Below are positions 1 through 11,955 of a DNA stretch of 64,000 nt, piece by piece. Source of the stretch: Tenrec ecaudatus (Eukaryota; Chordata; Mammalia; Afrosoricida; Tenrecidae). The stretch is taken from the NCBI RefSeq assembly GCF_050624435.1, contig NC_134536.1:9428758-9492757 (forward strand). Reading direction: 5' to 3'. The translations under genes were made by a program, and so were the position numbers. The notes under the pieces are model-generated. The model was given only the letters and a program-made list of their open reading frames with translations. It made no database searches and had not been told where the DNA came from. Every line of letters starts with the position of its first letter. Within the stretch, counting starts at the first letter, position 1.

Positions 1-325
1 CCTGCTCCCCTCTCCCTCATGAGCCCTTGATAATTTATAAATTATTATTTGGTCATATCTTGCCCTGTCCGACGTCTCCCTTCACCGCTTTTCTGTTGTC
101 CATCCCCCAGGGAGGAGGTCACCTGTAGATCCTTGTAATCAGTTCCCCCTTTCCAACCCACTCTCCCTCTACCCTCCCAGTATCGCCCCTCACAATCCTG
201 GTCCTGAAGGTATCATCCGCCCTGGATTCCCTGTGCCTCCGGCTCCTATTTGCACCAGTGTACATCCTCTGCTCTATCCAGACTTGCAAGGTAGAATTCG
301 GATTATGATAGTGGGGGGGGGGTGG
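1..325 (-). mobile_element. Family-A retroposon copy
   Basis: Reverse orientation: ataatttataaattattatt, gacgtctcccttcaccgc, cagggaggaggtcacctgta and cctctgctctatccagactt are in family order. Cut by the window edge; its 5' limit abuts the RTE end at 335. Confidence 0.85.
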
Positions 326-334
326 GGGAGTGGA

Positions 335-3230
335 CATGATGTCCTTCTCCTGGGACTGCTGTCTCCTGACAAATGACCAAGGAATGTAAGATAAGGTCTT
401 GCCACCATTGCCTTAAGGAACACTCTGTCTGTACTTCTTCTAAGACAGATTAGTTTGTTCTTTTAGCAGTCCATGGTACTCTCAATAGTCTCGTCTCCAT
501 TAGCACCACAATCCCAACACATTGCTTTTTCTTCAGTCTTCCCTGTTCAATGTCCAACTTCTACATGCAGATGAAGCAATTGAAAATATCATGGTTTGGG
601 GCAGACACACCTTAGTCCGCAAAGTAACATCCTTGCCCTTTTCAACACCCCAAAAGGTCTCATGCAGAACATTTACATAATGCAACTTGTCTTTTGATCT
701 CTTAACTGCTGCTTCTAAGAGCATTGATTGTGGATCCAAGCAAGACCACATCTTTGACAACTTCAACCTTTGCTCCATTTATCATGATGTTACCTATTGG
801 TCCAGTTGTGAGGCATTTAGTCTTCATTACATTGACTGGTAATCCACACTGAAAACTGTAATCCTTGACTCTCATCAGCAAGTGCTTCAAATCCTCCCTG
901 CTTTCAGTAAGCAGGGTTGTGTCAGCTGCATGTCTCAAGTTGTTAATAAGCCTTCTTCCTATCTTACTGCCACATTCTTCTTCATATAATCAAGCTTTGC
1001 TGATGATTTGGCTCAGCATATAAATTGAACAAGTATGGTGAGATAATACAACTCTATTGCACACCTTTTCTGATTTTACACCATGCAGCGTTCCCTTGTT
1101 CTGCTTGCACAACTGCCTCATGATCCATGTACAAGTTCTGCATGAGCACAATCAAGTGTTCTGCAATTCCCATTCTTCTCAAGGCTATCCATTGTTTGTT
1201 ATGATCCACACAGTCAAATGCCTCAGCATAGTTAATAAAACACAAGTAAACAGCTTTCTGGTATTCTCTACTTTGAGCCAAGATCCACCTGACATTAGCT
1301 GTTTTCCAAATTTCCTGGCAGAGATGAGTGAGTGCTCCCAGTGCTTCATCAGCTTGTTGAAACATTTCAATTGGTCTTCCACCAATTCCTGGAGCCTTGT
1401 TTTTAGCCAATGCTTTCAAGCTAGCTCCAACTTCTTCCTTCAGCACCACTGGTTCTTGCTCATATGCCACCTCCTGAGTTGACTGAATATCAACGAGTTG
1501 TTTTTGGTACAGTGACTGTGTATTCTTTCCATGTTCTCTGGATGCTTCCTGTATAATTGAGTGTTTTGCCCATAGAATCCTTCAAGATTGTAATCAAGAC
1601 TTGACATTTTTCTTGATTTCTCTCAGTTTAAGATGTGCTAAATGTGTTCTTGCTTTTAGGTTTTCTAATTTGAGGCCTTTACACATTTCATTATAATGCT
1701 TGACTGTTTCCTCGAGCTACCCTTTGAAATTTTCTATTCAGCTCTTTGACTCCATCATTTTTTTCAGTTGGCTTTAGCTACTCTATGATTAAGAGCAAAT
1801 TTCAAAGTGTCTTCTTTTTAACATCCACTTTGACCTCTTTCTTTCATTTCTTTTCCATGACTTTTTGCTTTCCTCATGAATGATGATTTTGATGTCCTCC
1901 CAAAGCTCATCAGGTGTTTGGTCATTAGTGTTCCATGTGTCACATCTGTTCTTGAGATGTTCTTGAAATTCAGGTGGGACAGATTCAAGGTTGTATTTGG
2001 GCTCTGGTGGACTTGCTTATATTTTCTTCAGCTTTAACCTTAACTAGCATATGAGCAATTGATGGTCTGTTCCACAATCTGTCCCTGGCCTGGTTTGATC
2101 TGCTAATATTGAGCTTCTCTATCATCTCTTCCCACAGATGTGGTCAATTTCTATATATCCCATCTAGAGAAGTTCATGTGCATAGTTGCCTTTTGTGTTG
2201 GTTAAAAAAAAAGGTATTTATATTAAAAAAAGGTATTTACTGTGAATCTTGCAAATTTGATCCTGCAATCTCCATCTTTGCTTCTATCACCAAGACCACA
2301 TTTTCCAACTACTGCTCCTTCCTCTTTGTTTCCAACTTTTGCACTCCAGTCACCAATAACTATCACTGCAACATGTTTGATCTATCTATAACAGAAGAAG
2401 ATGGTAGAATTCCTCAATTTCTTCATTAATAAATTTTGTGGCTGGTGCATCAATTGAATAAGAGTCGTATTGATTGGATTTCCTTGAAGGCAAATGGATA
2501 TAATCCTTTCTCGGTCAGTATTGTACTTCGTGATTGATTTTGAAATATCTTTGTGACAAGGACTATAATGCTATTCCTCTTGGTTGTGTTATTCCCGGCA
2601 TAGTAAATCACATGATTTTCTGATTCAAAATGGCCAATACCGGTGCATTTCAGCTCACCGTTGCCTAGGATATTGATCTTTATTTGTTCCATTTCACTTT
2701 AAATCACTTTGGACTTTCCTAAATCCCAAGTTCTGATTGTTGGCACACTTTTGCAGTTGTTTCTTCTTACCTTGAGTGTGCTCCATCAACAAATTGCAAT
2801 TCTACAGGCTTTACCCCATTCATGTCACGAAGGTCAACGGCACTTCAAGAAAGTAGCGCCACCTCAGTCACATTTCCAGTGCCCTCTGACCCGAAGGCCC
2901 TATCCTCTGGAACCATCTCCAACATTGTTCTACTTCCATTCTTTAAGCCTTCAGTATCTGACAATATTTTGAAGCTACGCATAAGGTTTGCAGGGGTGAC
3001 TTCCTGTGAAGTGAACAGCCAGGTTTTTTTTCATTGTCTGTCCTTAGTCTGGAAGCTCCACTGAGACCTGTTCACTGTGGGTGACCCTGCTGGTGTTTGA
3101 AATACCAGTGACACAGCTTCCAGCGTCACGCCAAAACACAAGCCATCCTTAGCACAACAGACAAGTGGTGGCCTGGGAGATCGAACATCCATCTTATCCC
3201 CAAACTACTCAAGCCATTAAGCACCATAGA
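335..3230 (-). mobile_element. RTE/BovB-like LINE, near-complete but decayed
   Basis: Read on the minus strand from about 3230 downward. The endonuclease start region (IKINILGNGELKCTGIGHF, 2690-2630) is followed by a linker, then RT sequence: KAPGIGGRPIEMFQQ (about 1400), AEAFDCVDHNKQWIALRRMG (about 1200), and NNLRHAADTTLLTE at about 945-905, where the family has YADD. MKTKCLTTGPIGNIMINGAKV follows at about 830-770. The 3' end reaches about 335 with the gacatgatgtccttctcc block seen in other copies. Stops and frameshifts throughout; a dead element. The 5' end (3020-3230) recurs as fragments near 16770 and 18660. Confidence 0.88.
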
Positions 3231-3388
3231 AAAAACACCCCTTTGTAAGTGATAATGGTGAGATTAAACAACTTCACATTAAAGAATTATATGTGAGGTC
3301 ATCTTTAGTGAACTCTAACAACAAAAGCAAACAATGGAGGGCTGAAATAATTCAAGCAGAAAAAAGTAGCTCTGTTGATCAATTAGAG

Positions 3389-3579
3389 CAGTGATTCTCA
3401 ACCCGTGGGTCGCAACCCCTTTGGGGTCATATGACCCTTTCACAGGGTCGCCCAATTCATAACAGTGGCAAATTATAGATATGAAGTAGCAACAAAAATA
3501 ATTTTATGGTTGGGGAGGTCACCACAACATGAGGAACTGTCTTAAAGGGCCAAGGCATTAGGAAAGTTGGGAACCACTG
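3389..3579. mobile_element. SPIN-like hAT nonautonomous element
   Basis: 191 bp, CAGTGATTCTCAACCCGTGG to GTTGGGAACCACTG; body gtagcaacaaaaataatttt and catgaggaactgtcttaaag. Flanks aattagag and aactagaa form an imperfect 8-bp duplication. Confidence 0.87.
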
Positions 3580-3619
3580 AACTAGAACAAGGAAGTGGAT
3601 CTTCCTCTTTAATGACATC

Positions 3620-4137
3620 TGACCTTATGGTGAAGGAGCAAAAAGCCAAACTTGCCAAGGTTTCTGAATCAAAGCAGGAAACAGCAGCGAAGGTACAGAT
3701 GAATCAAATGAACGCTTTTGATTGAGGATGACAGACAGCAGAGTATTCAAACAGAACTTCTTAAGCAAGAAAAAGCCCAACCAATCCTCAGAGCTTCGGG
3801 ACAAAAAGAAAAGTCGGTGGCTGTGCACGAGCTGGCCCCACAGGATGTACCCAGGGTTTTATGCAGAGAACGAATCTCGGTGAAAGGCAAATGAGCACGC
3901 TGGTGATTCTGTGAGCATTCAGAGCAACGTCCTGGAGGACCACACGGAGCCCGTCAGGCAATGTAAAGACTGTTTGTGGGAAAGAGATGAAGACATTAGA
4001 GCATTAGAAGAGACAGTCTCTGCCATACAAAGATGTGCTCAGAACAACTGGAAGACAAAGCTTAGACATGGTTGTGCATTCCTGTGCATTAGAGAATCAT
4101 TCCCGGCTTCCGTGCTTGGGAGGTCTCTTTATCTTTT
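3620..4137 (+). pseudogene. Possible coding remnant, Lys/Glu/Gln-rich (coiled-coil-like)
   Basis: Not recognised. With frameshifts the plus strand reads as charged, heptad-like protein text: VKEQKAKLAKVSESKQETA (about 3628-3686), TELLKQEKAQP (about 3755-3787), then ERDEDIRALEETVSAIQRCA (about 3980-4040). The composition looks like an exon-free piece of a long coiled-coil protein mRNA, that is a decayed processed pseudogene. A family-A copy abuts its right end. No poly(A) tail or target duplication was found and the parent gene is unknown. Confidence 0.3.
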
Positions 4138-4440
4138 AGGATCTACAGGTGACCTCCTCCCTGGGGGACGGACAACAGAAAAGGGGTGAAGGGAGACGTC
4201 GGACAGGGCAAGATATGACAAAATAATAATTTATAAATTATCAAGGGCTCATGAGCGAGGGGGGAGCGGGGAGGGAGGGAGAAAAAAAGAGGACCTGATG
4301 CAAAGGGCTTAAGTGAAGAACAAATGCTTTGAAAATGATGAGGGAAAATAGCGTACAGATGTACTGTATACAATTGACGTATATATGAATTGTGATAAGA
4401 GTTGTATGAGTCCCTAATAAAATGTTTTTTAAAAAAAATT
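4138..4440 (+). mobile_element. Family-A retroposon copy
   Basis: ggatctacaggtgacctcct to cctaataaaatgttttttaa plus A-rich tail. Nearly identical to the 45040-45330 part of the long copy, so probably a recent insertion. Confidence 0.85.
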
Positions 4441-5189
4441 TTAGGAGGTATCTTTCTACTCTAATGGCCTCCCACCAAGTTTGAGGAGACCTGTGCTGTG
4501 TACTTGGTGAAGGCCAGAGTCCTTACTAGGAGGGCCCTTCTCTTGTGCTGGCCCTCAGCAAATGCTCAGGGGCTTTCGAGAAACTTCCTCAGGCCTCTGC
4601 CTGGTTCTCACTCCCACCCCCTATATGCTACCATTGTGCACGCTGGTGGAAAGGGGAGCAGGTGGGCGCAGAGTTGTGCGTTGACAGAGTTGTGCTAGCC
4701 CCAAGATGGCCCTTAGAAGTTCTTTTGACAGTAGCTAAAGCTCCATGGACCACAGGTTCGTACTCATCTCTGCAGTACATCAAGAATGAAAGTAGTTGAA
4801 GACATTCTGTCTTTTTCCCCTATGCCTATCTCTTCTCTCCATCACCTCCAACCTCTTATCAGCTTCTATCAGTTCCACTCCCTAGAGACCTAGGGCTCTT
4901 CTCCATCTCTCTGCAGCTGGGAATTAAGACCGCTCCTTATCTGTTGGCTGGCTGGCTGAGGAAACCTCTTAATGGACTTTGCAGCCTCTAGGCACCCCCC
5001 TGCAGCTCATTCCCACGTCCCTGCCAATGACTTTTAAAAAATGTTTTTTTTTAAATCATTGTAAGTAGAGGTCATTAGGACCTTGTCAAGTGCAGTTCTG
5101 ACTCAGAGAGAAGACTGTGTTCCCAAGTCAAGAAAAATGCCGATTTTACTCTAGATTAAATCCATGTGTCAATAATGTTCTTCTGACGT
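4441..5189. other. No gene seen
   Basis: Mixed C/T-rich sequence; two overlapping short frames (4498-4799) have no recognisable domain. I see no repeat I can name. Confidence 0.6.
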
Positions 5190-5372
5190 GAGATAACTCA
5201 AAACTCACACTCCGCGACAGGCTCAGCTGCCCCGGTGGGTTTCTGCAATGGCAACTTGTTACAGGAGTAAGAAGTCTCATCTTGCTCCCGTGGAGCGGCC
5301 GATGGCTTCAAACTGCTGACCTGGAGGTTCACAGGTCAATGAACAACCACTGTCACCAGGATTCCCCCCATG
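5190..5372 (+). mobile_element. AfroSINE
   Basis: cccgtggagcggccgatggc and tcaaactgctgacctggagg, the tRNA-derived afrotherian SINE body. Confidence 0.7.
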
Positions 5373-5379
5373 TTAGATA

Positions 5380-6130
5380 GGCAGCATTGGAATAGGAATA
5401 GACTCAGGGTGGATTCTTAGTTTAAATCTCAGGTTTTGATAATGCTAGCTACAGAAGAAATAAAAGTGCGATTCAACTAGTCATTTAAATAATGAAACGA
5501 GGACATAGGTCCTATGTTCATAGTAGAACGCTGGTGGAGTCTTGGGACATGTGGGGCTGCGATCTGCGAAGTCAGCAATTAGATATCCCAGCCTCCTGCA
5601 TGTGGGGAGTGTGGAGACAGGCTTCCAACTACTACCTGCAGAGTTATAGTCTCAGAAACCTGTTAGGTTTCTCGGGTTAGAAATGCCTGGGTCCTTGGCT
5701 CCGCATGAGAAAGAATTCACGGGAAGCCTGGTTTGTGATCCAGGTTGGTTTTTATAAAGGACAGGCAGCCTCAGGCACTGCACGCCCACATGTGGGAACT
5801 TGCGGCCAGAGAAACCTGCAGCACACACTGTGAGGAGCAGCTGGTAAAAGAGAGAGGTGGTCTCAATGTTCCTGGCTTTTCTGGGCCCTCTGCTGGGATA
5901 CGTGGTCGACAGTACTGGTTGATCTCATTGGCTGAATTAAGCCCACCTGGCCTAGATTGAGGCCCACCCAGGTGTACCGCTCACCCAGGTGTGCCGCCCA
6001 CCTAGGTGTATGCCCCCACCTGGCTGGGGGCCTGCAGGTAAGCATGCCCTCCAGCCTTTATGGCTGGCTGGGCTCTCCGCATTCTCTGCAGCAACCTCTT
6101 GTAGGGGTGCCTTGTTATAGAGAGGGACAC
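5380..6130. other. No gene; possible decayed LTR
   Basis: The text around 5690-5760 (catgagaaagaattcacggg, gtgatccaggttggttttta) resembles the reverse strand of a retroviral LTR R/U5 region, but ends and duplications are not visible. Confidence 0.3.
5958..6022. repeat. Short degenerate tandem, about 17-bp period
   Basis: Three to four variants of caccCAGGTGTaccgc in a row. Confidence 0.6.
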
Positions 6131-6132
6131 CT

Positions 6133-6228
6133 CCCTACCCAGCACTTAACAGACCCACAGGGCAGTTCTATCTTGTCCTTACAGGGTCACTTGAAGTTGG
6201 CATCAACTTCATGGCAGTGAGACTATTA
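6133..6228 (-). mobile_element. AfroSINE fragment
   Basis: acagggcagttctatcttgt to cttcatggcagtgag, the head of a reverse copy. Confidence 0.6.
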
Positions 6229-6365
6229 GACAGCCAGTATATAATATTTTGTCGTGATTGTATTATTTAAATTATCAACTTAATCACAACTTACATTTTT
6301 AAGAGATCTAGCAACATCAAAAGCAGTGGTTTAAGGAATATTTATTATTTACCCTAATGTTTAAA

Positions 6366-6572
6366 AAATAACAGACTCACTGCCATCAAGTCAATGCTGA
6401 CTCACAGAGACCTTTTAGAACAGAGTAGAACTCCCCCCTTTGGGTTTCCAAGACTTTACATCTTTCCAGGAGCAGACAGTCTCATCTTTCTCCTGCAGAT
6501 CCACTCGGTGATTTCAAATCCACTGGGTGATCTTGGGATGAATGGCTCAACAGGGGAGCCCCCTCGACACCT
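6366..6572 (+). mobile_element. AfroSINE
   Basis: gactcactgccatcaagtca, cagagaccttttagaacag, ggagcagacagtctcatctt. Confidence 0.85.
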
Positions 6573-6576
6573 CCAA

Positions 6577-6745
6577 AACCAAATTCACTGCCTTTGAGTT
6601 CATGTCAACTGTAGTTTTCTGAGACCATCACTGTTTAAGAGAGTAGGAAGCCCTTTCTGTCTCACGAGCAGTGGCTGGTGGTTTCAAACTGCCAACCTTG
6701 CAGATCACAGCCTAAGGAGTAACCACTACGCCACCAGGGCTCCGC
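6577..6745 (+). mobile_element. AfroSINE
   Basis: Adjacent to the preceding copy in the same direction; ends cgccaccagggctcc. Confidence 0.8.
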
Positions 6746-6821
6746 ATACCCCACCACTAGGGTTCCTAAAAATTCCAGTGTTTAGGGATGGAAGGTATAT
6801 TCTTCATCTGATGAGTTCTGG

Positions 6822-6997
6822 TGTTCCTGTTGGTTAGGTTGGGCTGCTAACCACAAGGTTGGAGATTCAAACCTACCAGTCACTCCTCAGGGCAAAATAT
6901 GAGGCTACCTGCTACCATAAGGATTGACAGTCTCCAAAACCCTACCAGAGGCTTGATGTGAGATGGGTTTGACTTGATGGAAGTAGGTTTGTTTTTT
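6822..6997 (-). mobile_element. AfroSINE
   Basis: gggctgctaaccacaaggtt at the left, ttgacttgatggaagtaggt at the right. Third of a three-SINE cluster. Confidence 0.75.
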
Positions 6998-7559
6998 AAC
7001 TCTGCTTACTATATCCTTAGATATATATTCAATTATATCTAAATTACTTAAAATAAAATTAGTCATTATATTTAGAGAAACTTTTTATCTAAAATTCTCG
7101 CTGACTTTATATAGCTTTGTATTCCTTTTAAAATTTCAACCAAGTCTTTCACTTTTAAAAACTAGTTCGATAAGTTAACCGTGGTCATCTTTAAGTTTAT
7201 CATCTATAAAAAAATTCTACCTTACCATTCACTGAAAAAAACTTGACTGAAATGAGTGAGCAAAAATGGACTTTATCAAAGGAATATAACATTTCAAAAC
7301 ATGGATACCACTGCACTACGCCAAGATTTCTAAAGCTCTGCTCCCCTACGATTAAGGGGGTGTATGAAGGAAGCTGTGGGAGAAAGTTGAAATTTTCTAC
7401 TTCTTGAAAGTGTTGTAGTCCTCTCTCGCAGTGACATGATGGGTGTTCATCTGTTGGGCAGGGATCTGCACTTGGAAGAATTGATCCAGGAAAATTTCCC
7501 CTGGCACCAATCCCCATGCTTAGGGTAAACAGAGCTCAATCGAATTGGCAACAAGGCAT
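6998..7559. other. AT-rich, no gene seen
   Basis: 7010-7200 is AT-rich with ATATATAT tracts; 7200-7517 is open on the minus strand for 105 codons without recognisable similarity. Confidence 0.5.
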
Positions 7560-8300
7560 GGGTTGAGGCCCAAGGTGGAACAATATTCACATGGACACTT
7601 CACAGTGACAGTGTCAGAGTGCTGTGTCAATGGAAAATTATGAGGTTATCAATACAATCGCCTTGTACCCCGGGGGGATGATTGACAACGTTTTCCTTTT
7701 TCTGTTTCTATGGGTTTTTGTTTTCCTGCCTTCACTTTGGTTTTGTTTGCTGGCTGGTTTGTTGCTGTTGTTGGTGTATGTGGCCTTATGGGGCTTTGAT
7801 TTTGTCCTAATATGACCTCCAGAGTTGCCATGACCCGTGCACATACCATGGACAAGCACATGGATTTTGAGCTCCCTCTTAATTCTAGCCCCATTCCAAC
7901 AATATTAGTTCTGATAACACAACCCTGCTTGTTACGCACCTTCCTGAAATGATCACTGAAGATAAGGGGGCTGCAGCAAAGTGTGGTGAAGAAAGCAGAT
8001 GGTGCCCAGCTATCAATCAGAATAGTGTCCGGGAGTCTGAAAGTCTTATATTCAAACAAGCAGACATCTAAGTGAGGAGTCAACTAAGTCCACATGGAAG
8101 CAGCACATCAGCCTGTGTGATCTAAAGATGACAATAACAAAATCCAATATGATAAAGGAAAACGTATCAGCGCTTAAATTGTGAGCACCCAATTTGTAGA
8201 AGGCTATGGAGGACAGTGGGAGCCAAAGTCCATCTGCAGAGTACTTAGTCAGATTTAGCTGCTGGCAGATCCCCTCTAGCCACAGGCCAGGGACTCAAAC
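7560..8300 (+). mobile_element. Diverged family-A relative, internal part
   Basis: The stretch 7905-8100 (cctgaaatgatcactgaaga, agatggtgcccagctatcaa, cacatcagcctgtgtgatc) aligns by eye to 44195-44380. The T/G-rich 7680-7810 resembles 43610-43700. The 3' tail is absent. Confidence 0.6.
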
Positions 8301-8343
8301 AGCCTTACTATCAGATAGCTACCACTGGATTCTTCTTCTTTTT

Positions 8344-8930
8344 GTTTTAAAATCATTTTAATCGGGGGCTCATACAACTCTTATCATAATCCATATATAC
8401 ATCCACTGTGTCAAGCACATTTGTACATGTGTTGCCATCATCATTCTCAAAATATTTTCTTTCTACTTGAGCCCTTGGTATCAACTCATCATTTTCCCCT
8501 CTCCCACCCTCCCTCTCTCAAGAACCCTTGATAATATATAAATTTTTTTCATGTCTTACACTCTCTGATGTCTCCCTTCACCCACTTTTCTCTTGTCAGT
8601 GAGGGGGTTATATGTAGGATCCTTGTGATCAGTTCCCTTTTTCTCCCCCACCTTCCTCTTCCCCTTCTGGTATTGCTACTCTCATTACTGGTCCTGAGGG
8701 GTTTATCTGTCCTGGATTCCCTGTGTCTCCAGTTCTTATCTGTACCAGTATAGCCGGATTTGTAAGGTAGAATTGGGATCATGATCCTTGGGGAGGAGGA
8801 AGCATTAAAGAACTAGAGGAAGGTCATATATTTTATTGGTGCTATACTGCACCCTGACCGCCTTGTCTCCTCCCCGTGACTATAAGGGGCTGTCCAATTG
8901 CCTACAGATGGGATTTGGGATGATGCTGGG
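8344..8930 (-). mobile_element. Family-A retroposon copy
   Basis: Starts with the tail complement (taaaatcattttaatcggg) and runs through ctcatacaactcttatcata, gatgtctcccttcacccac to ttgcctacagatgggatttg. Confidence 0.85.
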
Positions 8931-9097
8931 TCAAACTGATACCTGGTCAGTTGGCCTCCCTCTTGACCCAAAATGAGTTTGTTCTAGGTGTAAGAGTTTC
9001 TTCCTTGTTCCGTGACAAAAGTTTCTTCCCTGGCTTTTTAAATATTGATGGTGGTCTTTTCTTTCTGACTCATTTGTATTTTTACATTATTATTATA

Positions 9098-9208
9098 TCC
9101 TTTAAAAAAGTGTTACAGTCCTGGGGACCCCCGGGGCAGTTCTACCCTGCGTTACAGGGTTGCCATGAGTTGAAATGGACCTGACAGCAGCGAGTTTGGT
9201 TATTAGAG
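9098..9208 (-). mobile_element. AfroSINE fragment
   Basis: gttacagtcctggggacccc to gacctgacagcagcgagttt. Confidence 0.65.
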
Positions 9209-9634
9209 TTTTTAAGAGTTTGCCACAGCGAGGACCAGTAAACAGGATCAAAATAGAGTTGCTGGTTCCACAGCAGCTTCTTTCTGTAGCCAGCAGGCAA
9301 GTGACTGGCCTTCAGCCTCTCAGCTACGTGGTCTCTTGCCCTCTGCCTCAGTGGGCCCGGAAGCCAGCCTGCTGCTCACAGTCTCAGCCCTGCTCCTCTG
9401 CTCTGTCTCATGGTCTCCTTGCCTCCGCCTCTGGTCTCGGTGTGGTTCCTTGGCTCTGTTCCATGGCACCATGCCACAGGTCTCGGGATCCAGCTGCTTC
9501 AGAAAGAGATGTCAAATGTGCTCCACTGGAAGCTCTTCTTCCAATGGTCCGGGGATTTCTGTCTGTGTGTTCCCGCTTCTGAGATGACTCGTTCTCGCAT
9601 TGAGTAAACCAGAGAACACACACTGATACAGCTG
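9209..9634. other. C/T-rich, possible LTR-like segment
   Basis: Shares the style of 63510-63720 (cagcctctcag, ctctgctctgtctcatgg versus ctctgcactgtctcagg), so both may be copies of one unnamed repeat, perhaps an LTR. Overlapping frames are low-complexity artefacts. Confidence 0.3.
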
Positions 9635-9955
9635 AGAGCTCTCCACACATGGAATTCAGGACAGATAAACTCTCAGGAACAGTAGTGGGAGTAACCATAT
9701 CATGAGGGTAGGAGGATGGCCGAGGAGGGGGAAGGGGGAGAAGGGGGAACCCATCACAAGGTTAGATGTATGACCCCCACACCCAAAGGGGATGAATAAC
9801 AGGAATGTGGGTGAATGGAGACAACAGACATTATAAGATATGAAATAATAACAACAATATAAAATTGATCAAGGATTCACCAGGGTGGAAGGGGTGGGGG
9901 GAAGGAGGGGCAAAAAGAGGAGCACATACCAAGGGCTCAAGTAGAAAATGTAGTT
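9635..9955 (+). mobile_element. Family-A retroposon copy, 3' tail missing
   Basis: ctctccacacatggaattca, gggtgaatggagacaacaga and accaagggctcaagtagaaa are family blocks; the copy stops before the AATAAA end. Confidence 0.75.
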
Positions 9956-10683
9956 CTAAGAATTATACCTTACTTGTTAAAATACATTTATTTCGGAAAG
10001 CAGGTGCTAAGCAAAGTCTAATCACCTCTATAGCAGAACTGAAAGCTAATCCTATTAGCAACAAGAAATTTAAGAGACAAGTTTATAATATTTCCAAACA
10101 GTGCAGTTGAAAGTAACCGTTAGTAGAAGTGTCTTTGGTTGCTTGCCTGAGACTATCAAATAAAGCCGAGCTTGTAAAGGGGGCTGGTTTAAAGGCAATT
10201 AGGATTAAACGAAGATGAGTTATTTCTAAAGCTTGTGTGACTGAGAACATTAACTTTATCTGGGCACTAAGAAGAACCCAGGCCGGGGTTCAACTTTGTA
10301 AAGCGCAGCAAGAAGGAGAAGGTTGGTTGTATGATAGCCGAAGAAAACCTCAAAACGTTCGTAACTTCTGTAGTTGGGAAAAGCTGTTTACTCCTAGAAA
10401 TTGCTTGTGTTTGCCCCAGTGAGCAAGACTAACTGGCTTAAACAGAGATTTTGGCTTTTTTTTTTTTTAATGGCAGATGGATCTAAAATTTTAATTGGGC
10501 TGCACAGGAGTTTATCAGGAGGGCTCAGGCCAGCCTCTGCCCATCGAGATCAATTGCAATGAGTCTTTTCACTGATGTGTTTGTTCATATCTTTTCTTTG
10601 CTGGGACAGTGTTAGGCAGATTCTGGGAGTCTACTTTCCACTCGCCAAAGGCTTTTTAAATCTGTGAATGAAATTCTGTAGCC
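9956..10683. other. Unidentified interspersed sequence
   Basis: Purine-rich sequence with short frames at 10237-10422; no domain seen. A T-run at 10457-10468. Confidence 0.4.
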
Positions 10684-10891
10684 AGCACCAAACCCAAACC
10701 AAACTCACTGCCATCGAGTCAATGCCAACACACAGCGACCCTAAAGGATTGCCCCTGTGAGTTTTCAAGGCTGTGATTCTTGGCAGAAGTAAAAAGTCCT
10801 GTCTTTCACTCTCCTAACAGCTGATGGTTTCGAACTACAGAGCTTTTGGTTCGCAGCCCAACGCACATCCACTACACCACCAGAGCTCCTG
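10684..10891 (+). mobile_element. AfroSINE, well preserved
   Basis: Includes the A-rich head caccaaacccaaaccaaact, then ctgccatcgagtcaatgcc and the end ctacaccaccagagctcct. Confidence 0.9.
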
Positions 10892-11107
10892 GAGTTACTG
10901 AAATAGCTGATTCTTATATTAGAAGAGGGAAAGGCAAAAAAAAAAAGAGGGAAAGGCAGAAAAATAATTTCTTATATTTTCTAAGGAGACATTGGACATC
11001 AACAATATCCTCCTACAAATCTTACAGTCATCCTTCTATTATTACCTCATGTAGTTCATTTTAATTCCATGTAATTCTGGGCTAACCGTTGCTTGAACAC
11101 TTCATTA

Positions 11108-11220
11108 GTTTTTCTTCTCTTTTGTTCAAATCATTTTATTGGGAGCTCTTATACTATTCCATACATCAATTGTATCAGTTTGTACATATGTTACCATTTG
11201 TCCATATATTGCCATAATAA
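11108..11220 (-). mobile_element. Family-A fragment, extreme 3' end
   Basis: caaatcattttattgggagc, catacatcaattgtatcagt and gtacatatgttaccattt: only the last 110 bp of the family. Confidence 0.65.
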
Positions 11221-11344
11221 TTTTATGAAATAAAGAGATATCAAAATGTGATGCTCTTAAAGCTTGACCTCTGCTCCCTCTAGGTCTCTGGTCTTCTGAA
11301 AGGGCTTCCTCTCTCTAGCCTTTCCCTGAAGAGTTCCGACCTCT

Positions 11345-11955
11345 TCAATTTACATATTGTGAAAGGTAGGATTATTGTGCCAACTTGGCCAATAAACACA
11401 TGTGGGGTTAATAAGATTGCAGTTTAATTGAAAGGAAAAAAATATAAATGGCTCAGTGAGACTTGCCTTTCTGTCTCCTGCGCTCTGATGACTGGACCAA
11501 TGTACAGCTACCTTAGCTAGTTCTTTGCCTCAACTTGTGAACTACACTACCTGTGGGACACCCAGCCCATGGATTGTGTTGTTATAGTGTGAGGTTCCAT
11601 TGAGACCTGCTTTGCCACACTGCCTGTGTATACATAACTTAAGTTGGGGACAGTCAGACCCTGTCATCTGGCTGTTGGTGACCTGCCCTAGTGTTTGCTG
11701 CCTGTGGCTGGACTACCTGTATTGCTTTACAGAGGACTCAGCGGTCTGCTTCCTTGACTTGCACCCAGCAGCCGTCATGAGTTGAAGGACGGCCAGTGTG
11801 TTAACTGTCTCATGGAAGTGAGTTGAACTGAGCTATTTGTACTGCTCTGTGGACTAATGAGCTGTTTATTTCTTATGTCCTATCTATCTATCTATCAAAT
11901 CATAAATGTCCTGGTTTTGTTTCTCTAGAGAACCCTGTCTAACACACACATCAAA
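11345..11955 (-). mobile_element. LTR-like element, ERVL-related
   Basis: tgccaacttggccaataaac at the left and tctctagagaaccctgtcta then acacac at the right resemble the ends of the ERVL-type LTRs above. The interior is diverged. Confidence 0.4.
11881..11896. repeat. (TATC)4 microsatellite
   Basis: Four perfect TATC units within an LTR-like segment. Confidence 0.85.

Noticed and set aside
10684-10891. tRNA gene signal
   Set aside because: The tRNA-like promoter boxes belong to AfroSINE; no intact cloverleaf was found in the window.
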